Assembly: GCA_965242915.1 (NCBI GenBank)
Contig: CBDETN010000028.1
Location: forward strand, 62,001 to 126,000
DNA length: 64,000 nt
DNA from: CAJXII01 sp965242915
GTDB lineage: Bacteria > Campylobacterota > Campylobacteria > Campylobacterales > Arcobacteraceae
Reading direction: 5' to 3'
This document shows, piece after piece, positions 8,968 to 18,146 of the stretch (position 1 is its first letter; each line of letters starts with the position of its first letter). The notes under the pieces are model-generated. The model was not told the origin of the DNA and did not search any database. It saw only the letters and a list, made by a program, of their open reading frames with translations. A program made the position numbers and the translations under genes.

Positions 8968-10601
8968 TTAGTTATTTTTCAAAAATATAATATTTTTTCT
9001 ATAATTCTGAAAATAAAAAATATTTACTAAAAAATAAGCCAAATAAACCCCAAACACCAAGATATATTCCGCTATCTCTTCCCTTATTTGGGTTAAATCT
9101 TTGTTTTTAATGGCTAAACACAGTTTTTTAAACAAAGCTATCCCTATAAGGTTTAAAAGTCTTCTAAAATTGTATGTAAACATGATGAGTGCATTTTCAC
9201 CGAGTACTTTTTTTTTGCTACGAACTAAAAAGTGATCCCAACCCAATGTTCTTTTTATTGTTCCAAATGGGTGTTCAACTATTACTAAAGAAAGTTTGCT
9301 GCGCAACCGCTATTCGCTACTTTTGAGCCTCTTTTTTTAACTATATCTTTTGCTTTTTTAGTTTGCATTTTTTTATGATGTTCTTCAACTATCTCTTCAT
9401 ACTCCCAACGGAATAGTTGTTTATATTTAGTTTTATCTCCTAAACATCTATCTTGCATAGGGCAAATTTTACAAATAGTTTGAGATACTCTATATACATA
9501 TAGTAATCTATTATCTCTTTTTAAAGTTGTTATAGATTTTGGTATTGTTATTTGATTTGGGCAAGTATAGCTATTGGTTTTATGATTAAAGATAAACATA
9601 TTTTTACTAAACTTATCTCTATTCTTTTGTACTTGCCCTGTATTTCTTTCTGGTACTATTACATTAATATTATCATCTGCACATTTTTTAATTTCTACTG
9701 AACTATAGTAGCCTTTGTCAGCCGTTACTATCATATCTTTATTATCTACTATCTCTTTAGATTTTACAGCCATATTATGAAGTTGGTCTAAGTCACTACC
9801 TTTAGTTGATATATCTGTTGCAACTATAAATTTATATTTATCATCTACTGCAATCTGTGAATTATACGCCATAAGGTTATGTGCTGGTTTGCTCATAACA
9901 TTTGCATCTTTATCTGTTTTATTATATTGATTTTTCCCTAAGCTATCTAGTAGGTCTATATCTTTTTGAAGTTGCTTCTTTTTCTCTTCTAATTTTTCAA
10001 TATCATAAGTGGATATTTGAAGATTATCACTTTGTTTATCTTCTTTATCAAGAGTGTCTAATATAGTCATATAGTTTTTAATATCTTCATCTATTTTTAG
10101 TAAATCTTTTTTTATAGTTGTTTTCATAATAAGAGTATTTTTAGATGCATTGGCTCTTAAGAATGCCCCATCAACTCCTATTAAATTACCAGTGATTAAA
10201 TTTATATTTTTTAGTAAAATTGAGAACTCTTTAAATATGGTTTGTAAAGCTTTAGGATTATCCTTACGAAAGTTTGCTATAGTTTTATAACTTGGTGTTA
10301 GTCCTTGAGTTAACCACATCAATTCAATATTTCTTTTTATTTCAGTTTCTAACTTTCTACTACTTCTTATTTTATTGAGGTATCCATATATGTATATTTT
10401 TAAAAGTAACTTTGGATGGAATGCTGGTTGACCATCTGTAATTAAACTTTTTTTGGTTTTTATATTTAATTGTGAAATATTTAGTATTTCTACATAAGCA
10501 TCTATTGCTCTAGCTATATTATCTTTATCTACTAATTCATCTAATGATGGTGGAAAAATAAGTTGTTGATTTCTATCTAATCCTTGTTTGTATATACCCA
10601 T
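8968..10601 (-). pseudogene. IS1182-family transposase, broken by 41-bp insert (copy E)
   Basis: The frame runs from 10601 (MGIYKQGLDRNQQ) through GVDGAFLRANASKN and TADKGYYSSVEIKK, then enters the 41-bp insert and ends as KVANSGCAANFL. The catalytic Glu motif (VEHPFGTIKRTLGW) lies beyond the stop in another frame. The protein would therefore lack its third catalytic residue unless read through. A short downstream ORF restarts inside the insert. Confidence 0.8.
9283..9323 (-). repeat. 41-bp miniature element (copy in IS E)
   Basis: Compared with copy A, 41 bases are inserted between the codons for GS and IVEH. The insert begins AAAGTAGCGAATAGCG and ends AACTTTCTTTAGTA when read along the gene; AAAGT and ACTTT can pair and GCG motifs repeat inside. 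Confidence 0.8.
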
Positions 10602-10717
10602 ATAATTGCCTTTATATAGTATATATTATACCTTTTTAATGGTTTTAAGATGGTTAATTTTAGTTGATTTAGTGTAGAATATTTTATATAACTTGGGATT
10701 GAGTTCTTTCACAGTCT

Positions 10718-10834
10718 CCTTGGAAGGAAGAACAAGTGTACACTGCGATTTTTTGAGCTTTAAAGTTTCGATTAGATAAACTATAAAGACCGAAGTTTCA
10801 AGTCGTTATATCCACTTGTCCTTCAAGTCAGTCG
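10718..10834 (+). other. attC right part interrupted at its core by an IS110 element
   Basis: The arms ggaaggaagaacaagtgtac and atccacttgtccttcaagtc are complementary. The expected GTT core after gtcg at 10831-10834 is missing because an IS110-type element begins there. The core reappears as GTTAGTC at 12275-12281, on the far side of that element. Confidence 0.7.
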
Positions 10835-10943
10835 CTACCTAAAATCTACTAAAAACTTAAATAATTCAACTAAATTATTACCATAAGTAACACCTGCCTT
10901 TTTCAAAATTTAACTCTTGTATTTTTCCTATAATTCATAATAT

Positions 10944-11951
10944 TTAATTTATACCTACTGCTTTTTTATATACATCTTTATCATATCTTTTATTATTTTT
11001 ATATAATGAATGAGCGATTATTATCATCTTTCTCATAACAGCTGTTTGTACGCAAGTAGTATGTTTACCTTTTGATATTAATCTATCAAAAAATATTTTA
11101 AAATTATCATCATATCTAATTGCACTCATTGCACCTAAAAATATCGAACCTCTATAAAGTACTGAACCAGCTTTACTAATTTTTGATTTTGATTGTATTG
11201 ATGTACCTGAACTTTTATCTATTGGATCTAATCCTGCTAAGGATGTTATCTGTCTTTGGTTTGCATTTGGATATTTTATAAATAAGTGAAGTAATGCAAT
11301 GCCCCCTATATCAGCTATACCTGTAATAGATGTTATATTATTATACCCTTGTAATAATTCATCATCTGCTGCAATAATAATTTTAATTTTATATATTATT
11401 TCACTCTCTTTTTCTTTTAAATATTTAATATTCTTTTCTAAATCTTTTATTGCATATTTTGAACCATCTTTAGCTTTTAATGCTTCAAGATGATTAGAAT
11501 TTTGTACTCTTTGTTTAGTTGTAAACTTATAATATCCCATAAGCTCTTTTATCTCTTCAACCACTTCATTGTATACAGGTACTTTAATTTCACCTTTCCG
11601 TGCTAGATGAATAGCTTTAGATAATACTTGAGCATCTAGTTTATCTGATTTTACTCTTTGTCCTAATGCTTTAGCATGATTAGAAAATTGGCTAGGGTTA
11701 ATTATAAAGCATTTTATATTTTTATTATTACAAAATTTAGTTAATATACTTGAATAACTTCCAGTTGGTTCATATATAAATACTAAATCTTCATACTCTT
11801 TTTTATATAACTTTTTTAATTTAGATATTAATTTTCTCATACCCGTTATATTGTTATTGATTTCAATATCTGTATTATTTATAGGTATATGCACTGCAAT
11901 TAATCTTTTACTTATATCCAATCCGATAGAATTATACATCGTAAGCCTCAC
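10944..11951 (-). CDS. IS110-family transposase (DEDD recombinase)
   Basis: The protein has 335 residues. The N-terminal RuvC-like DEDD domain shows IGLDISKRLIAVHI (Asp), FIYEPTGSYSSIL (Glu) and RVKSDKLDAQVLSKAI (paired Asp). The C-terminal Tnp20 domain shows GIADIGGIALLHL, SLAGLDPI and a Ser-rich SGTSIQSKSKISKAGS that should hold the nucleophilic Ser. Proteins of this family are RNA-guided recombinases working with a bridge RNA made from the element. The gene is intact. It sits in an attC core, recalling the known IS1111-attC group, although the long non-coding region here is upstream of the gene, as in the IS110 group. Confidence 0.88.
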   Translation of the reverse strand: MRLTMYNSIGLDISKRLIAVHIPINNTDIEINNNITGMRKLISKLKKLYKKEYEDLVFIYEPTGSYSSILTKFCNNKNIKCFIINPSQFSNHAKALGQRVKSDKLDAQVLSKAIHLARKGEIKVPVYNEVVEEIKELMGYYKFTTKQRVQNSNHLEALKAKDGSKYAIKDLEKNIKYLKEKESEIIYKIKIIIAADDELLQGYNNITSITGIADIGGIALLHLFIKYPNANQRQITSLAGLDPIDKSSGTSIQSKSKISKAGSVLYRGSIFLGAMSAIRYDDNFKIFFDRLISKGKHTTCVQTAVMRKMIIIAHSLYKNNKRYDKDVYKKAVGIN

Positions 11952-12274
11952 TTTAATTTAAATTTGAGAGCTTGTTAGCCTATGAGTTTAAATACTCTCA
12001 TAGGTGATTTTAAAGTAGCTTTGTTACATATAATTTTGCCTCATAAATACGATCTAGTTTTATCTTATTTTATGTTTTATAAATTATAAAAACTAATAAG
12101 ATTAACAAAAACTGATCTAGTCGCTACTCAAATTTGTAATGTAACTATCTGACTGACTTACAAGCTAGTTTAAACTAATATTCTAATTTAAGTTTAATTA
12201 ACCGCTTTAGGCGTTATCCGATATATTACTTTATTAAACTCTGTAAAAGTATTATAACAAGTTAGATATGAGAC
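11952..12274 (-). ncRNA. Candidate bridge-RNA region of the IS110 element
   Basis: About 320 bases upstream of the transposase contain no ORF and are nearly identical in the second copy at 30140-30462, differing at only a few bases visible by eye. They include two cores resembling attC (aggcgttatcc near 12211, attataac near 12252). In IS110-group elements the region upstream of the gene encodes the bridge RNA. The position fits, but its ends and fold are not established here. Confidence 0.4.
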
Positions 12275-12311
12275 GTTAGTCTCATTTATAAATTTAACAT
12301 TAGGAATAAAA

Positions 12312-12587
12312 ATGCTTACATATAAAGAAAAATTAGAAACTTGTTCAGGATGTGATTGGAATGATAGTCAAGCACATAAACTATATCATGATACAGGATT
12401 AAGTTCAGGCATTATTGAAGAATTAAATCTTAATTCAGTAAATGAAGTTGAAAAAGCATTTTCAACTTCAATATCAAAATCTAAATGTTATATTTTATTA
12501 GGTGGAAGAAGAACTAAAATTAGAGTTGAAAATGAATATATTTTTCCTAAAAAATTAATTGATTTGATACCAAATATAATAAGATAA
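12312..12587 (+). CDS. Integron cassette protein of unknown function
   Basis: This 91-residue protein begins MLTYKEKLETCSGCDWND. I do not recognise a family. It has a CxxC in the N-terminal helix-like part, an SKCYILLGGRRTKIRVENE strand-like segment and a short C-terminal helix; there is no signal peptide or membrane segment. It is the only gene between an attC core at 12275-12281 and the intact attC at 12614-12747, so it is a genuine single-gene cassette. The start lies 31 bases after the core and is preceded by taggaataaa, a weak ribosome site. Confidence 0.6.
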   Translation: MLTYKEKLETCSGCDWNDSQAHKLYHDTGLSSGIIEELNLNSVNEVEKAFSTSISKSKCYILLGGRRTKIRVENEYIFPKKLIDLIPNIIR

Positions 12588-12613
12588 ACTTTTAAGTGCT
12601 ATTGTAGTCTAAA

Positions 12614-12747
12614 GACTAACAAAGCACAGGAGAGGAACGAGGTTAAAGTCGCGATTTTTCAAACTTTTAAGTTTCGCATTAAGAAAACTAAAAAAGCTAA
12701 GATTTAAATACGACTACCACCATCGTCCCTCAGTTATGACGTTATAT
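12614..12747 (+). other. attC site (intact)
   Basis: The left core is GACTAAC at 12614-12620 and the right core GTTATAT at 12741-12747. The arms ggagaggaacgagg and catcgtccctcagt are complementary, and the centre has aacttttaagtttcgcatta as in site 2. Confidence 0.85.
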
Positions 12748-12806
12748 GATAGGATAAGTAGCCAATTGTCAGCAAAGTGTCGTAACTGACAAACTAAAAA
12801 ATATAG

Positions 12807-12832
12807 TATAATCCATTTAAATTTTCACGGAG
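12807..12832 (+). promoter_or_regulatory. Promoter -10 box and ribosome site of the XRE cassette
   Basis: TATAAT lies at 12807-12812, with ACGGAGAA ending 4 bases before the ATG at 12839. Upstream, tgtcagcaaagtgtcg and aactgac are partly repeated and might be an autoregulatory operator; this is only a guess. Confidence 0.45.
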
Positions 12833-12838
12833 AATAAA

Positions 12839-13219
12839 ATGATTATTAAAAACTTAAGATTAGAAAATGGTTGGTCTCAAGAAAAACTAGCAGATTTAAC
12901 AAATTTAAGCACTAGAACTATTCAAAGAATAGAAAAAGATGATAATGCAAGTTTAGAATCATTAAATTTATTAGCTTCAACTTTTAAATTAGATATTAAA
13001 GAATTACAAGAAAGATTAAAAAATAAAGACAATCAAACAACAAATCAAAATAAAACTAAAAAAGATAAAAAAATAGTAATTTTTATCTTAGTTAATTTAA
13101 TGTTATTTACAATAAATATGATTACAAGTACAGAACACTTATGGTTCATATACCCACTTCTTGGATGGGGAATACCATTATTTTATAAGAAATACAAAGA
13201 ACAAAATAATCTAGCATAG
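12839..13219 (+). CDS. XRE-family regulator with membrane tail (integron cassette)
   Basis: This 126-residue protein has an HTH_3 domain at residues 1-60: LRLENGWSQEKLADLTNLST, RTIQRIEKD and LNLLASTFKLDIKEL. A Lys-rich linker follows, then two hydrophobic segments (IVIFILVNLMLFTINMI and LWFIYPLLGWGIPLFY), matching the family of XRE proteins with a 2TM tail. It probably binds DNA while anchored in the membrane; target and signal are unknown. It has its own TATAAT promoter and is alone in its cassette. It is not a typical antitoxin because no toxin partner is adjacent. Confidence 0.75.
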   Translation: MIIKNLRLENGWSQEKLADLTNLSTRTIQRIEKDDNASLESLNLLASTFKLDIKELQERLKNKDNQTTNQNKTKKDKKIVIFILVNLMLFTINMITSTEHLWFIYPLLGWGIPLFYKKYKEQNNLA

Positions 13220-13227
13220 ATGAAGTC

Positions 13228-13360
13228 ATATAACAAAATGTTGGAAAAAAAACAAGGTTACCCTGCGATTATTTAAGCTTTTATCTTGTAAAGTAACTTA
13301 AATAATAGTTTGAACTTCAAAGTATTTATACCACCTTGTTTTTCAACTCAAACGTTATCT
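13228..13360 (+). other. attC site (intact)
   Basis: The left core is ATATAAC at 13228-13234 and the right core GTTATCT at 13354-13360. The arms aaaaaaacaaggttacc and taccaccttgtttttc are complementary. Confidence 0.8.
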
Positions 13361-13376
13361 TAAAAAAGGAAATTTT

Positions 13377-13991
13377 ATGACATTATGGAGTTCATTAGCA
13401 CTAATTGGTGCAATGTTTTTATTGGCGGCAAGTCCAGGACCTGGAGTATTTGCAACAATATCAAGAGCTATTGCAAGTGGTTTTGCAAATGCAAGTTTAT
13501 TAGTAGTGGGTATTGTTGTTGGAGATATTATATTTTTACTATTAGCAATTTATGGACTAAATCTTGTTGCGCAAGTTTTAGGGGAATTTTTTATTTTAGT
13601 TAAATATATTGGTGGTGCATATTTAATATATTTAGGATATAAAATATGGACATCAAAAGTTTTACCACATGAAATAGTTGGAAACAATGAATTATCTTGG
13701 AAAACAAACTTTTTTAGTGGATTATTAATTACATTAGCAAACCCAAAAGTAATTATATTTTATTTAGGTTTTTTACCTGCTTTTATGAATTTAGAAATTT
13801 TAACAACAATTGATATTGTTATTGCTATTATAATAGTATCAATAACACTAGCTTCTGTATTGTTAAGCTACGCATATATGGCAACAAGAGCAAGAAAACT
13901 TTTAAAAAGCCAAAGTGCAATGAATAAATTAAATAAAACCTCAGGTGGTGTTATGATAGGTGCTGGTTCTTTATTGATATTAAAAAACTAG
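13377..13991 (+). CDS. LysE/RhtB-family amino-acid exporter (integron cassette)
   Basis: This 204-residue membrane protein has six hydrophobic segments. The family signature near the start is MFLLAASPGPGVFATISRAI, followed by GIVVGDIIFLLLAIYGL, YIGGAYLIYLGYKIW and LLITLANPKVIIFYLGFLPAF. LysE/RhtB proteins export amino acids or similar small molecules; the substrate cannot be told from sequence. The start follows AAGGAAATTT directly after the attC core at 13354. It is an intact single-gene cassette whose own attC was destroyed by an IS110-type insertion at about 14015. Confidence 0.85.
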   Translation: MTLWSSLALIGAMFLLAASPGPGVFATISRAIASGFANASLLVVGIVVGDIIFLLLAIYGLNLVAQVLGEFFILVKYIGGAYLIYLGYKIWTSKVLPHEIVGNNELSWKTNFFSGLLITLANPKVIIFYLGFLPAFMNLEILTTIDIVIAIIIVSITLASVLLSYAYMATRARKLLKSQSAMNKLNKTSGGVMIGAGSLLILKN

Positions 13992-14007
13992 TAACATATA
14001 AGAACTA

Positions 14008-14014
14008 AGATAAC
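14008..14014 (+). other. attC left core interrupted by IS110 remnant
   Basis: AGATAAC at 14008-14014 follows the LysE gene. About four bases later the IS110 end begins (cctcatataata). Here the IS lies at the left core, which is the inverted equivalent of the right core used by copies 1 and 2. Confidence 0.6.
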
Positions 14015-14018
14015 AAAA

Positions 14019-14210
14019 CCTCATATAATAACAACATAGCAATTTAGCTATCATAAATAGTAGAGTGAGTATATATAATATATCGGACAAAACCTAAAAC
14101 GGCTAGTTTTCTTAAATAAGAAAATTAGTTAGTTTCACTCCAAGTCAGATAGTTATACTAAAAATTTGAGTGGCGACTGAATCGGTGAAAACTAGATTGT
14201 ATAATACCCC
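14019..14210 (+). mobile_element. IS110-type element remnant (non-coding end only)
   Basis: Read in reverse complement this stretch resembles the non-coding end at 12120-12274 (shared tccgatatatta, gatatga-like and ctgactt/agtcagatagtta segments) but has diverged more than copies 1 and 2. The transposase gene is absent, and an IS3-type element begins at 14211. Confidence 0.6.
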
Positions 14211-14845
14211 AAGAAAATAAGAACGAAAAAATAAGATTCTTATTCCTAAAAAGTTAAAATAATAAAATATTTAATAGGGGTAAAAAATGAGTACAAAAAG
14301 AAGAATATTTACAGCAAAATTTAAAACAAAAATTGTTTTAGAAGTTTTAAAAGGTGAAAAGACTTTAAATGAGATAGCAAGTAAAAATAATATAACACCT
14401 AAAAATATCCAAAATTGGAAGAAGATATTTTTGGATAATGCAGAGTTGGCAATGGAGCCTGCAAAGGCTATCAAAGAATATAAAGACGAAAACTTAAAAT
14501 TACAATCTAAAATAGATGATTATGCAAAGATAGTAGGTAAAATGACAGTTGAAAAGGAATGGCTTGAGGAAAAGCTACAAAGCTTGGACTTATCTAATAA
14601 AAAAGAGTTGATAGAGTCTAAGCTAACATATATTTCAGTATCAACTCAATGTAAACTTATAAAATTAAATCCAAGCAGCTTATATTATAAGCCTATAGAA
14701 AATAAGCATAAAATATCACTCAAAGATAAGATAAATGATATTTATGTACAAATATCACTCAACAAAGACACCGTATCACAAACACTTGGACACTTACAAA
14801 TTTGAAATATTCTCTAACAACATTTTAGCATAAAGTGTCCAAGTG

Positions 14846-15586
14846 TTAATTTATTTTTGACATAATTTTTCTCATTGATGTACCTTTTAGTTCAACTCTA
14901 TGTGAAGAATGTACAATCCTATCTAATATTGCATCAGCAACAGTATCATTATTTAAATAATCATACCACTGTGATACAGGAAGTTGAGAGGTGAGAATTA
15001 TTGATGATAAGTCAACTCTACTTTCTATAATTTCTAATAAATTTGTAGCATCATCAGCTGATAATGGATTTATTCCAAAGTCATCTAAAATAAGAATACT
15101 ATATTTGCTAAGTTTTCGTAAGAAATTTGTATATGTTCCATCTGCTCTTGCGATTGATATATCTTCAAGTATTGTAGGAACTCTAATATAATAAGCTTTA
15201 AATCCATCCATGATAGAACGATTAGCTAGTGCTTGTGCGAGATAAGATTTACCAGTTCCTGTTTTACCTGTAATGATAATATTTTGATAATTTCTTATAA
15301 AGTCCATATTTGCTAATCCTAAAATTTGTTCTTTATTTAAACCTCTTGTTTGCTTATAAACTAAATCTTCTAAAGTTGCTTGCTTATCTTTTATTTTTGA
15401 TATATTAAAATTAAGTTTAATCCTTCTGTTGTGCTGATGTATCTCTTGGGCTTCAAGTAGGTTGTAGAGTTTCTCATTAAATGATAATTTATCATAATTT
15501 CTATCTTCAATTTGTCGTAAGTATGCTGTTTTAAAGCCTTCTAATTTTAATTCACTCATTTTATTTGTTACTGTTTCTTGGTTCAT
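14846..15586 (-). CDS. istB: IS21 helper ATPase IstB
   Basis: This 246-residue DnaC-like AAA+ protein has Walker A ITGKTGTGKSYLAQAL, Walker B SILILDDFGINPL, sensor-I-like SSIILTSQLPVSQWYDYL and the C-terminal RIVHSSHRVELKGTSMRK. IstB assembles on DNA and directs the IstA transposase to its target. It lies 15 bases downstream of istA in the same orientation. Length is normal and no defect is visible. Confidence 0.92.
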   Translation of the reverse strand: MNQETVTNKMSELKLEGFKTAYLRQIEDRNYDKLSFNEKLYNLLEAQEIHQHNRRIKLNFNISKIKDKQATLEDLVYKQTRGLNKEQILGLANMDFIRNYQNIIITGKTGTGKSYLAQALANRSIMDGFKAYYIRVPTILEDISIARADGTYTNFLRKLSKYSILILDDFGINPLSADDATNLLEIIESRVDLSSIILTSQLPVSQWYDYLNNDTVADAILDRIVHSSHRVELKGTSMRKIMSKIN

Positions 15587-15601
15587 TTTTTTCTATCCTT
15601 T

Positions 15602-17140
15602 TTATTTATATTCTGTATTACCACGAATATTACTGTGGTTATTTTGTGCTATATTTATAATATTATTAGCAGGCTTTTTATAATAAAGCTTTTTTGATAA
15701 TATTGATTTTATAGATGCAACTGTAGTGGCATTAATACTCATTGCATATCCTAAAGCTAAATCAACTTCATATTTTTCATATTGTTTTGCCAATGAAAGA
15801 ATGGCATTTAGTTTTCTGTATGCATATGATGGAAATTGCTCTTGTTCTAATTTCATCTTTGTAAACTCTACAGTTTGAACCCCTATACTTTTTGCCCAGT
15901 TTAAATATCTTCCAGGATTAAACTTCGCATCTTGATATTGATGATTTTCAGGTTGGTGCTCTTTAATAGTTGAATATTCACTATAATAATATCTTGGATG
16001 TGTGGCAATTAGCTTTGATTTATGATAAATCTCAACTGTAGATGTTGAGTATCTTACCTCTACTTTTTCTCCTAAATATTTAAATGGTACTGAGTATCTA
16101 GCACTTTGAAGCTCTATATGATAATCTATATTTACAGTTGCTATTTTAAACTCTTTATAAATATATTGATTAGCTGCTAGTGGTTGCAAGTATGGTTCAT
16201 CTAACTCTTTAAATAAAGTATCTCTACTTTTCTTTAATCGTTTCATAACCTTAGAGTTATAAATATCAAGCAATGGAGATATAGCATCATTAAGTTCTTC
16301 AACATCAAAGAATTTTCTATGCCGAAGAACGGCTAATATCCATCTTTGAATTGCTTGAACTCCTTGTTCTGCTTTTGCTTTATCTTTTGGTTTATATGGT
16401 CTTGCTGGTTCAATTACACACCCATAATGATTTGCCATTGCTTTATAACTTTCATTTAAAACAATCCCATCTTTATTATTTGAAATAACTGCACTTTTTA
16501 GGTTATCTGGTACTAATATTTTAGGTACTCCTCCAAAGAAGTTAAAAGCTTTTGTGTGCGACTTTATAAAGTATTCTTGCTTTTGACTAGGTGTTGCATC
16601 TAAATATGTATAACCTGATGCTCCTAATACTGCTACAAATATTTGAGCTTTTGAAATAACTCCTGTTTTACTATTATAAATAGGAACAGTAACACCACTA
16701 TAATCTACAAATAATTTTTCACCATTTAAGTGTATTTGTCTCATTGATGGGTTTAATTTCTTTTTATATTTATGATAATAAGTTTTAAATTGAGTGTATC
16801 CATAACCATCAGGATTCTGCTCTTTATACTCTTGCCATAACAATAGATATGTAACACCTTTTTTACGAATTTCTTTATCAATATATTCAACATCAGGTTT
16901 AGGTCTTAAAGATTGCCTGTGTAATATAGTTTGTTCAGGGAAAAGCATTTTATACATAATATCTTCATCATGCAATAAAAAATCTTCCAGTTTATCTGGT
17001 AATATCTCAAATCTTCTACAATATTCAGCTGCAGCAGATCTAGATACACCAAGACTCTTTGCTATTCTCCTATATGAGAAATCCATTTGATACTTTAATT
17101 TTAGTATCTCTTTAATCTGTTTCATTAAAACTCTCCTCAT
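15602..17140 (-). CDS. istA: IS21 transposase IstA
   Basis: The ORF has 512 residues; the start is probably the second Met (MKQIKEILKLKYQ) at 17125. It has an N-terminal HTH (YRRIAKSLGVSRSAAAEY) and an rve catalytic core with FVDYSGVTVPIYN (Asp), VPDNLKSAVIS (Asp) and DKAKAEQGVQAIQRW (Glu). A Mu-transposase-like C-terminal beta domain follows (FKIATVNIDYHIELQSARYS). All catalytic residues are present. A fragment of the same gene occurs at 28258-28424. Confidence 0.92.
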   Translation of the reverse strand: MRRVLMKQIKEILKLKYQMDFSYRRIAKSLGVSRSAAAEYCRRFEILPDKLEDFLLHDEDIMYKMLFPEQTILHRQSLRPKPDVEYIDKEIRKKGVTYLLLWQEYKEQNPDGYGYTQFKTYYHKYKKKLNPSMRQIHLNGEKLFVDYSGVTVPIYNSKTGVISKAQIFVAVLGASGYTYLDATPSQKQEYFIKSHTKAFNFFGGVPKILVPDNLKSAVISNNKDGIVLNESYKAMANHYGCVIEPARPYKPKDKAKAEQGVQAIQRWILAVLRHRKFFDVEELNDAISPLLDIYNSKVMKRLKKSRDTLFKELDEPYLQPLAANQYIYKEFKIATVNIDYHIELQSARYSVPFKYLGEKVEVRYSTSTVEIYHKSKLIATHPRYYYSEYSTIKEHQPENHQYQDAKFNPGRYLNWAKSIGVQTVEFTKMKLEQEQFPSYAYRKLNAILSLAKQYEKYEVDLALGYAMSINATTVASIKSILSKKLYYKKPANNIINIAQNNHSNIRGNTEYK

Positions 17141-17278
17141 TGATACACTCCTAATATTTTTAGAAGTGTAGTTTAATATGGAGAATATCTCAAACTTAAA
17201 TTAGTTTTAATCCAGCAAATAAACTTAATTTAAACTTTCCTATCACTTTTTCAACCAAAGTGTCCAGATAAAAAGTGA

Positions 17279-17340
17279 TACGGTGTCTTTTTGTTAACCG
17301 CTAGGGTGTCTTTTTAGAAAGTGATATGGTGTCTTTTTGG
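17279..17340 (+). repeat. Repeated end motif of IS21
   Basis: GGTGTCTTTTT occurs three times, twice preceded by GTGATA(C/T). Multiple such sites at one end are expected transposase-binding sites of IS21 elements. The same repeats appear in the fragment at 28060-28130. Confidence 0.65.
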
Positions 17341-18146
17341 GAGTGATTTTTGCAATTTATGAGCAAATACCAATATATGGAGCTTTAAAAGTTCATCAGC
17401 AACTTTTAGAAGATGGATACAATATAAGTTTGAATACTGTTTATAAATATAGACAATAGATGGGTTTAAAGCCAATATTAGCAGTTAAACCAATAAATCT
17501 ATCAATACCAGATAAGCAACATAAAAAATACTCTTACAAGCTTAGAGGAGTTGACATAGTAAAAGCAAATCAAGTATGGAGTACGGATATAACATATATC
17601 AAGATTAATGGCGGCATGGTTTATTTAGCAGCTATAATTGATTGGTATTCTAAAGCTGTACTATCTTGGAAAATATCCAACACTATGGATTCAGCTTTAA
17701 CAATGGATGTTCTAAATGAAGCATTATCGCTATATGGTAAACCTGAAATATTTAATACAGATCAAGGCAGTCAATACACAAGTCATATCCATACACAGAC
17801 TTTAAAAGATAATGGCATCATTATCTCAATGGATGGTAAAGGTAGAGCTACTGATAATATTTGTATAGAGAGATTCTGGCGAAGTGCAAAAGTTGAAAGA
17901 ATTTATCTAAATGAATATAACACAATTAAAGAGTTAAAAACTGATGTGAAAGATTATATTGATTTTTATAATCATAAAAGATTTCATCAAACTTTAAATT
18001 ATAAAAAACCAATGAGTTTTTATTATGATAGTTTAAAAATTAATAATAAGGATTATGATAAATTAGTTGAAATTGTGGCATAAGGTAACAGGTGAAAAAG
18101 AGAATAAGGATTTAGAAAAAGTTGTCTTGTCTTCTTGGGGTATTAT

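Larger units (their letters stand above)
8921..10717 (-). mobile_element. IS1182-like copy E
   Basis: AGACTGTGAA at 8921 and TTCACAGTCT ending at 10717 bound 1,797 bp. The extra length over copy A is mostly the 41-bp insert. Five bases separate it from copy D. On its right it abuts attC arm sequence. Confidence 0.85.
10835..12274 (-). mobile_element. IS110-family element inserted in attC core (copy 1)
   Basis: The boundaries are inferred from where the attC sequence stops (10834) and where GTTAGTC resumes (12275), and from comparison with the partial copies at 14019-14210 and 29756-30462. It has one transposase gene and a long non-coding region upstream of it, typical of IS110. There are no terminal inverted repeats, as expected for the family. 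Confidence 0.75.
14747..17354 (-). mobile_element. IS21-family element (intact)
   Basis: The ends are TACAAATATCACTC at 14747 and the inverse of TGCAAAAATCACTCCC at 17354. The target duplication ATTTATG lies at 14740-14746 and 17355-17361. It carries istA and istB, with repeated transposase-binding-like motifs at the istA-proximal end. The clean duplication shows a real transposition into the IS3-type element. Confidence 0.9.
14287..18083 (+). pseudogene. IS3-type transposase, disrupted
   Basis: The first part (14287-14746) encodes MSTKRRIFTAKFKTKIVLEV and the coiled-coil region. The second part resumes after the IS21 and encodes the DDE core: STDITYIKINGGMVY (Asp), NTDQGSQYTS (Asp) and ATDNICIERFWRSAK (Glu). 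Besides the IS21, a nonsense codon TAG at 17457-17459 replaces the GAG of the intact copy, so this gene was inactivated twice. Confidence 0.85.
14211..18146 (+). mobile_element. IS3-type single-ORF element, copy 1, split by IS21
   Basis: The ends are ATAATACCCC at 14211 and GGGGTATTAT at 18146. The interior matches the intact copy at 28425-29755 except for an IS21 element at 14747-17354 flanked by 7-bp duplications (ATTTATG). Confidence 0.85.

Noticed and set aside
12839..13219. Antitoxin of a toxin-antitoxin pair
   Set aside because: No partner gene lies in the cassette, and the two membrane segments fit a different XRE group.
13385..13603. ORF of 72 residues within the LysE gene
   Set aside because: Out-of-frame shadow; the LysE frame has membrane helices and family motifs.
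17279..17340. Short direct repeats that could be taken as a CRISPR array
   Set aside because: Only three short units inside the IS21 end; these are transposase-binding repeats. No cas gene is present in the window.
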